Shown in pieces: positions 6,131 through 7,405 of a stretch of DNA of 7,405 nucleotides. Where the stretch lies: contig NZ_JBLKSS010000188.1 of NCBI RefSeq assembly GCF_047607725.1, forward strand, positions 1 to 7,405. The letters run 5' to 3'. Source of the DNA: JBLKSS01 sp047607725 (lineage in GTDB: Bacteria > Pseudomonadota > Gammaproteobacteria > Enterobacterales > Enterobacteriaceae). The translations under genes and the position numbers were made by a program. Numbering within the stretch: the stretch's first letter is position 1; the number at the start of each line of letters is the position of its first letter. Under the pieces are notes generated by a model. The model saw only the letters and a list, made by a program, of their open reading frames with translations. It was not told the origin of the DNA and ran no database searches.

Positions 6131-7030
6131 TTACTCCATCATCTTTTCAATGGGCAGCACCAGTATCGAGCTGGCGCCGAGGGCCTTCAGGTTTTCCATG
6201 GTTTCCCAAAACAGGGTTTCGGTGCTGACCATATGCATCGCCACACGGTGCTGATCGCCCGCCAGCGGCAGGACCGTAGGACGTTCGGCGCCAGGCAACA
6301 GGCTGATGATTTGATCCAGCCGCTCGGTGGGGGCGTGCAGCATGATGTATTTCGATTCACGGGCTTGGATGACCCCCTGAATACGGATCAAAAGCTTATC
6401 CACCAGCGATTGCTTGGCCACCGACAGTTCGCCATCGCGCTGGATGAGGCAAGCCTTTGAGCGATAAATGACTTCCACCTCGCTCAGGCCGTTAGCCTCG
6501 AGGGTAGCGCCTGTGGACACCAGATCGCAGATGGCATCGGCCAGGCCGGCCCGCGGCGCGACTTCCACAGAGCCGTTCAACAGGCAAGATTTAAAGGTGA
6601 TGTCGAGTTTATCCAGATACTGCTTGAGCAAATGCGGGTAGGAAGTGGCGATGAGTTTACCGCGCAGGCATTCGGGACCGGTCCAGGGGACGTCCAGCGG
6701 CAGCGCCATCGACAACCGGCAGCCGCCGAAATCGAGCATGCGCAGGGTGAAATAGCGGGGATCTTCCCCTTGTGCGCGACGGGTCAGCAATTCCTCTTCC
6801 AACACGTTTTCGCCGATGATGCCGAGATCCACCACGCCATCCATCACCAGGCCCGGGATATCGTCGTCGCGCACCCGCATGATATCAATCGGCATATTTT
6901 CGGCAAAGGCCAGCAGGCGCTGCTGTTGCAGATTGATTTTTATGCCGCATTGCTCCAGCAACTGCTGCGATTCTTTGCTTAACCGGCCCGATTTCTACAT
7001 TGCTATCCGTAACCGTGATTTGTCCAACAT
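6131..7030 (-). pseudogene. hisG: ATP phosphoribosyltransferase hisG, interrupted by an amber codon at position 12
   Basis: HisG condenses ATP with PRPP in the first, feedback-inhibited step of the pathway. The ATG at 7030-7028 gives exactly 299 codons plus stop, the E. coli length. The beginning reads MLDKSRLRIAM, then TAG (6997-6995), then KSGRLSKESQQLLEQCGIKINL. E. coli has Gln at this position in the active-site stretch AMQKSGRL, so a CAG-to-TAG change explains the stop. The rest is intact: DDDIPGLVMDGVVDLGIIGENVLEE, GSVEVAPRAGLADAICDLVSTGATLEANG (PRPP loop) and the C-terminal ACT-like regulatory part ending LVLPIEKMME. Re-initiation at TTG (6961) or ATG (6895) would drop part of the active site and neither has a clear ribosome binding site. 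A strong amber suppressor tRNA could rescue it; none is visible here. Confidence 0.93.
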
Positions 7031-7034
7031 GATG

Positions 7035-7040
7035 TCCTCT
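7035..7040 (-). promoter_or_regulatory. Ribosome binding site for hisG
   Basis: The minus strand reads AGAGGA four bases before the ATG at 7030-7028. It supports that ATG as the original hisG start, upstream of the amber codon. Confidence 0.65.
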
Positions 7041-7067
7041 GCCGTAACTAAATTATTTATCCAAGCC

Positions 7068-7099
7068 AAAAAAAACCCTCGGAAGAAATCTTCCGAGGG
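7068..7099 (-). terminator. his operon attenuator terminator (stem E:F)
   Basis: On the minus strand CCCTCGGAAGA at 7099-7089 is followed, after two bases, by its exact complement TCTTCCGAGGG at 7086-7076, then eight T residues (7075-7068). This perfect GC-rich hairpin plus U-tract is a textbook intrinsic terminator. It sits between the leader peptide and hisG, where the enterobacterial his attenuator lies. It should stop transcription unless ribosome stalling at the His codons lets segment E pair with segment D upstream. All bases needed for function are present. Confidence 0.95.
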
Positions 7100-7120
7100 C
7101 TCTCTCTGACATTCTGCGCC

Positions 7121-7146
7121 GCTGGAAGATTAGAACGTCTTCCAGC
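7121..7146 (-). promoter_or_regulatory. his attenuator middle stem (C:D), part of the antiterminator switch
   Basis: The minus strand carries GCTGGAAGA at 7146-7138 and its complement TCTTCCAGC at 7129-7121, a perfect 9-bp stem with an 8-base loop. The 3' arm shares TCTTCC with the terminator's 3' arm, so it can pair with GGAAGA of the terminator's 5' arm (7094-7089) and prevent the terminator forming. This is the expected mutually exclusive D:E antiterminator. The arrangement follows the known enterobacterial his attenuation model. Confidence 0.85.
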
Positions 7147-7149
7147 ACT

Positions 7150-7178
7150 CATCGCCTGAAAGACTAGTCAGGGTGATG
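7150..7178 (-). promoter_or_regulatory. his leader pause hairpin (A:B) over the hisL His codons and stop
   Basis: On the minus strand CCTGA (7172-7168) pairs with TCAGG (7159-7155). After a small internal loop, CATC (7178-7175) pairs with GATG (7153-7150). The 5' arm includes the last His codons and the loop holds the hisL stop codon, as in the A:B pause hairpin of the E. coli his leader that couples translation to polymerase movement. Confidence 0.7.
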
Positions 7179-7211
7179 GTGGTGGTGATGATTGATCAGA
7201 ATGTTTGTCAT
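7164..7211 (-). CDS. hisL: his operon leader peptide HisL
   Basis: A 15-codon frame begins with ATG at 7211-7209, ends with TAG at 7166-7164, and encodes MTNILINHHHHHHPD. Six consecutive His codons followed by Pro-Asp-stop match the E. coli leader (MTRVQFKHHHHHHHPD), which has seven. Its role is to sense charged tRNA-His: a ribosome stalled in the His run keeps segment B from pairing with A and leads to antitermination. It lies directly upstream of the three attenuator hairpins. The frame is intact. The one-codon difference in the His run is within expected variation. Confidence 0.95.
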   Translation of the reverse strand: MTNILINHHHHHHPD

Positions 7212-7230
7212 TGCCTGTTCACACGTCGCG

Positions 7231-7248
7231 TTACTGAATTTTCAGTAA
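7231..7248. repeat. 18-bp perfect dyad upstream of hisL
   Basis: The plus strand reads TTACTGAATTTTCAGTAA: 8-bp arms complementary across a 2-base centre. It lies 20 bases before the hisL start and 19 bases from the IS end, where the transcript start or promoter core would be expected. It could be an operator or a short hairpin at the RNA 5' end. I do not recognise the half-site as that of ArgR, TrpR, MetJ, LexA or FNR. Confidence 0.5.
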
Positions 7249-7267
7249 ACAATGCCGATAACCTAAC

Positions 7268-7405
7268 GTAAGCGTACGCCCAGCGCCGTATTGACAGTTA
7301 TTCAGCAGGGATGGTGAGGTTCCACGGCAGGAGCTCTTTGATTTTGTTGATGGGATGATCCGCGATAATCGCCAGCACATGGCGCAGATACGCTTCCGGC
7401 TCCAC
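7268..7405 (-). mobile_element. 3' end of an IS66-family insertion sequence upstream of hisL
   Basis: The plus strand from 7268 begins GTAAGCGTACGCCCAG, an IS66-type GTAA terminal repeat. It is followed inward by 30 non-coding bases and then the transposase C-terminus on the minus strand. The element continues beyond the right edge. It is oriented so that its transposase reads toward the his operon. Only 56 bases separate its end from the hisL start, so it has probably replaced the upstream part of the his promoter. The eight bases next to it (7260-7267, minus strand GTTAGGTT) would be the target duplication if the insertion is simple. Confidence 0.82.
7298..7405 (-). CDS. IS66-family transposase (TnpC), C-terminal fragment running off the window
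   Basis: The visible 35 codons end with TAA at 7300-7298 and include EPEAYLRHVLAIIADHP followed by INKIKELLPWNL. This YL..VL..IADHPIN.I.ELLPWN pattern is the characteristic C-terminal tail of IS66-family DDE transposases. The rest lies outside the window, so I cannot say whether the gene is complete. Its stop lies 30 bases inside the terminal repeat, as is common in IS66 elements. Confidence 0.85.
   Translation of the reverse strand: MEPEAYLRHVLAIIADHPINKIKELLPWNLTIPAE

Noticed and set aside
7173..7190. Tandem GTG/ATG repeat on the plus strand as a microsatellite
   Set aside because: It is the complement of the six His codons of the leader peptide and is explained by hisL.
7268..7405. A toxin-antitoxin or phage gene upstream of the operon
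   Set aside because: The frame encodes the standard IS66 transposase tail (ADHPIN, ELLPWNL) next to a GTAA terminal repeat.

Overview
This window holds one degenerating histidine biosynthesis operon of enterobacterial type. It is transcribed leftward (minus strand) in the canonical order hisL-hisG-hisD-hisC-hisB-hisH-hisA-hisF-hisI, with IS66-like insertion sequence ends on both sides. The proteins align almost residue for residue with my recollection of the E. coli K-12 His proteins. The operon-specific details also match: a leader peptide with a run of His codons, an attenuator, a bifunctional hisB and hisI, and overlapping hisA/hisF and hisF/hisI ends. The genus is inferred. A GC-rich enterobacterial backbone with many fresh pseudogene lesions and abundant IS elements suggests a recently host-restricted symbiont, for example the Sodalis group, but the window alone cannot prove this.

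Layout from right to left, in transcription order. At 7268-7405 is the 3' end of an IS66-family element with the last 35 codons of its transposase. At 7212-7267 is a short upstream region with an 18-bp perfect dyad and no convincing promoter, because the IS end lies where the -35 should be. At 7068-7211 are the intact hisL leader peptide (six consecutive His codons) and the attenuator. Then come hisG (amber codon at position 12), hisD (two compensating frameshifts plus loss of its 3' end), hisC (5' end lost and joined in frame to hisD), hisB (full length, but the phosphatase Mg ligand Asp130 is Tyr), hisH (frameshift in the last ten or so codons), hisA (full length, one Gly-to-Cys in a binding loop), hisF (full length, but ten residues read out of frame between two compensating indels, plus one extra Val before the catalytic Asp) and hisI (last ~11 codons replaced by an IS end). 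At 1-141 is the other IS end.

In an intact operon these genes convert PRPP and ATP to histidine. Here the first step (HisG), the phosphatase step (HisB-N) and the last two oxidations (HisD) are all predicted lost or badly damaged, and several other subunits carry damage. The locus is best read as a histidine pathway in active decay. The regulatory leader has survived better than the genes it controls. I found no new system, defence locus, CRISPR array or RNA gene beyond the his leader. The interest lies in the detailed record of how the operon is breaking.
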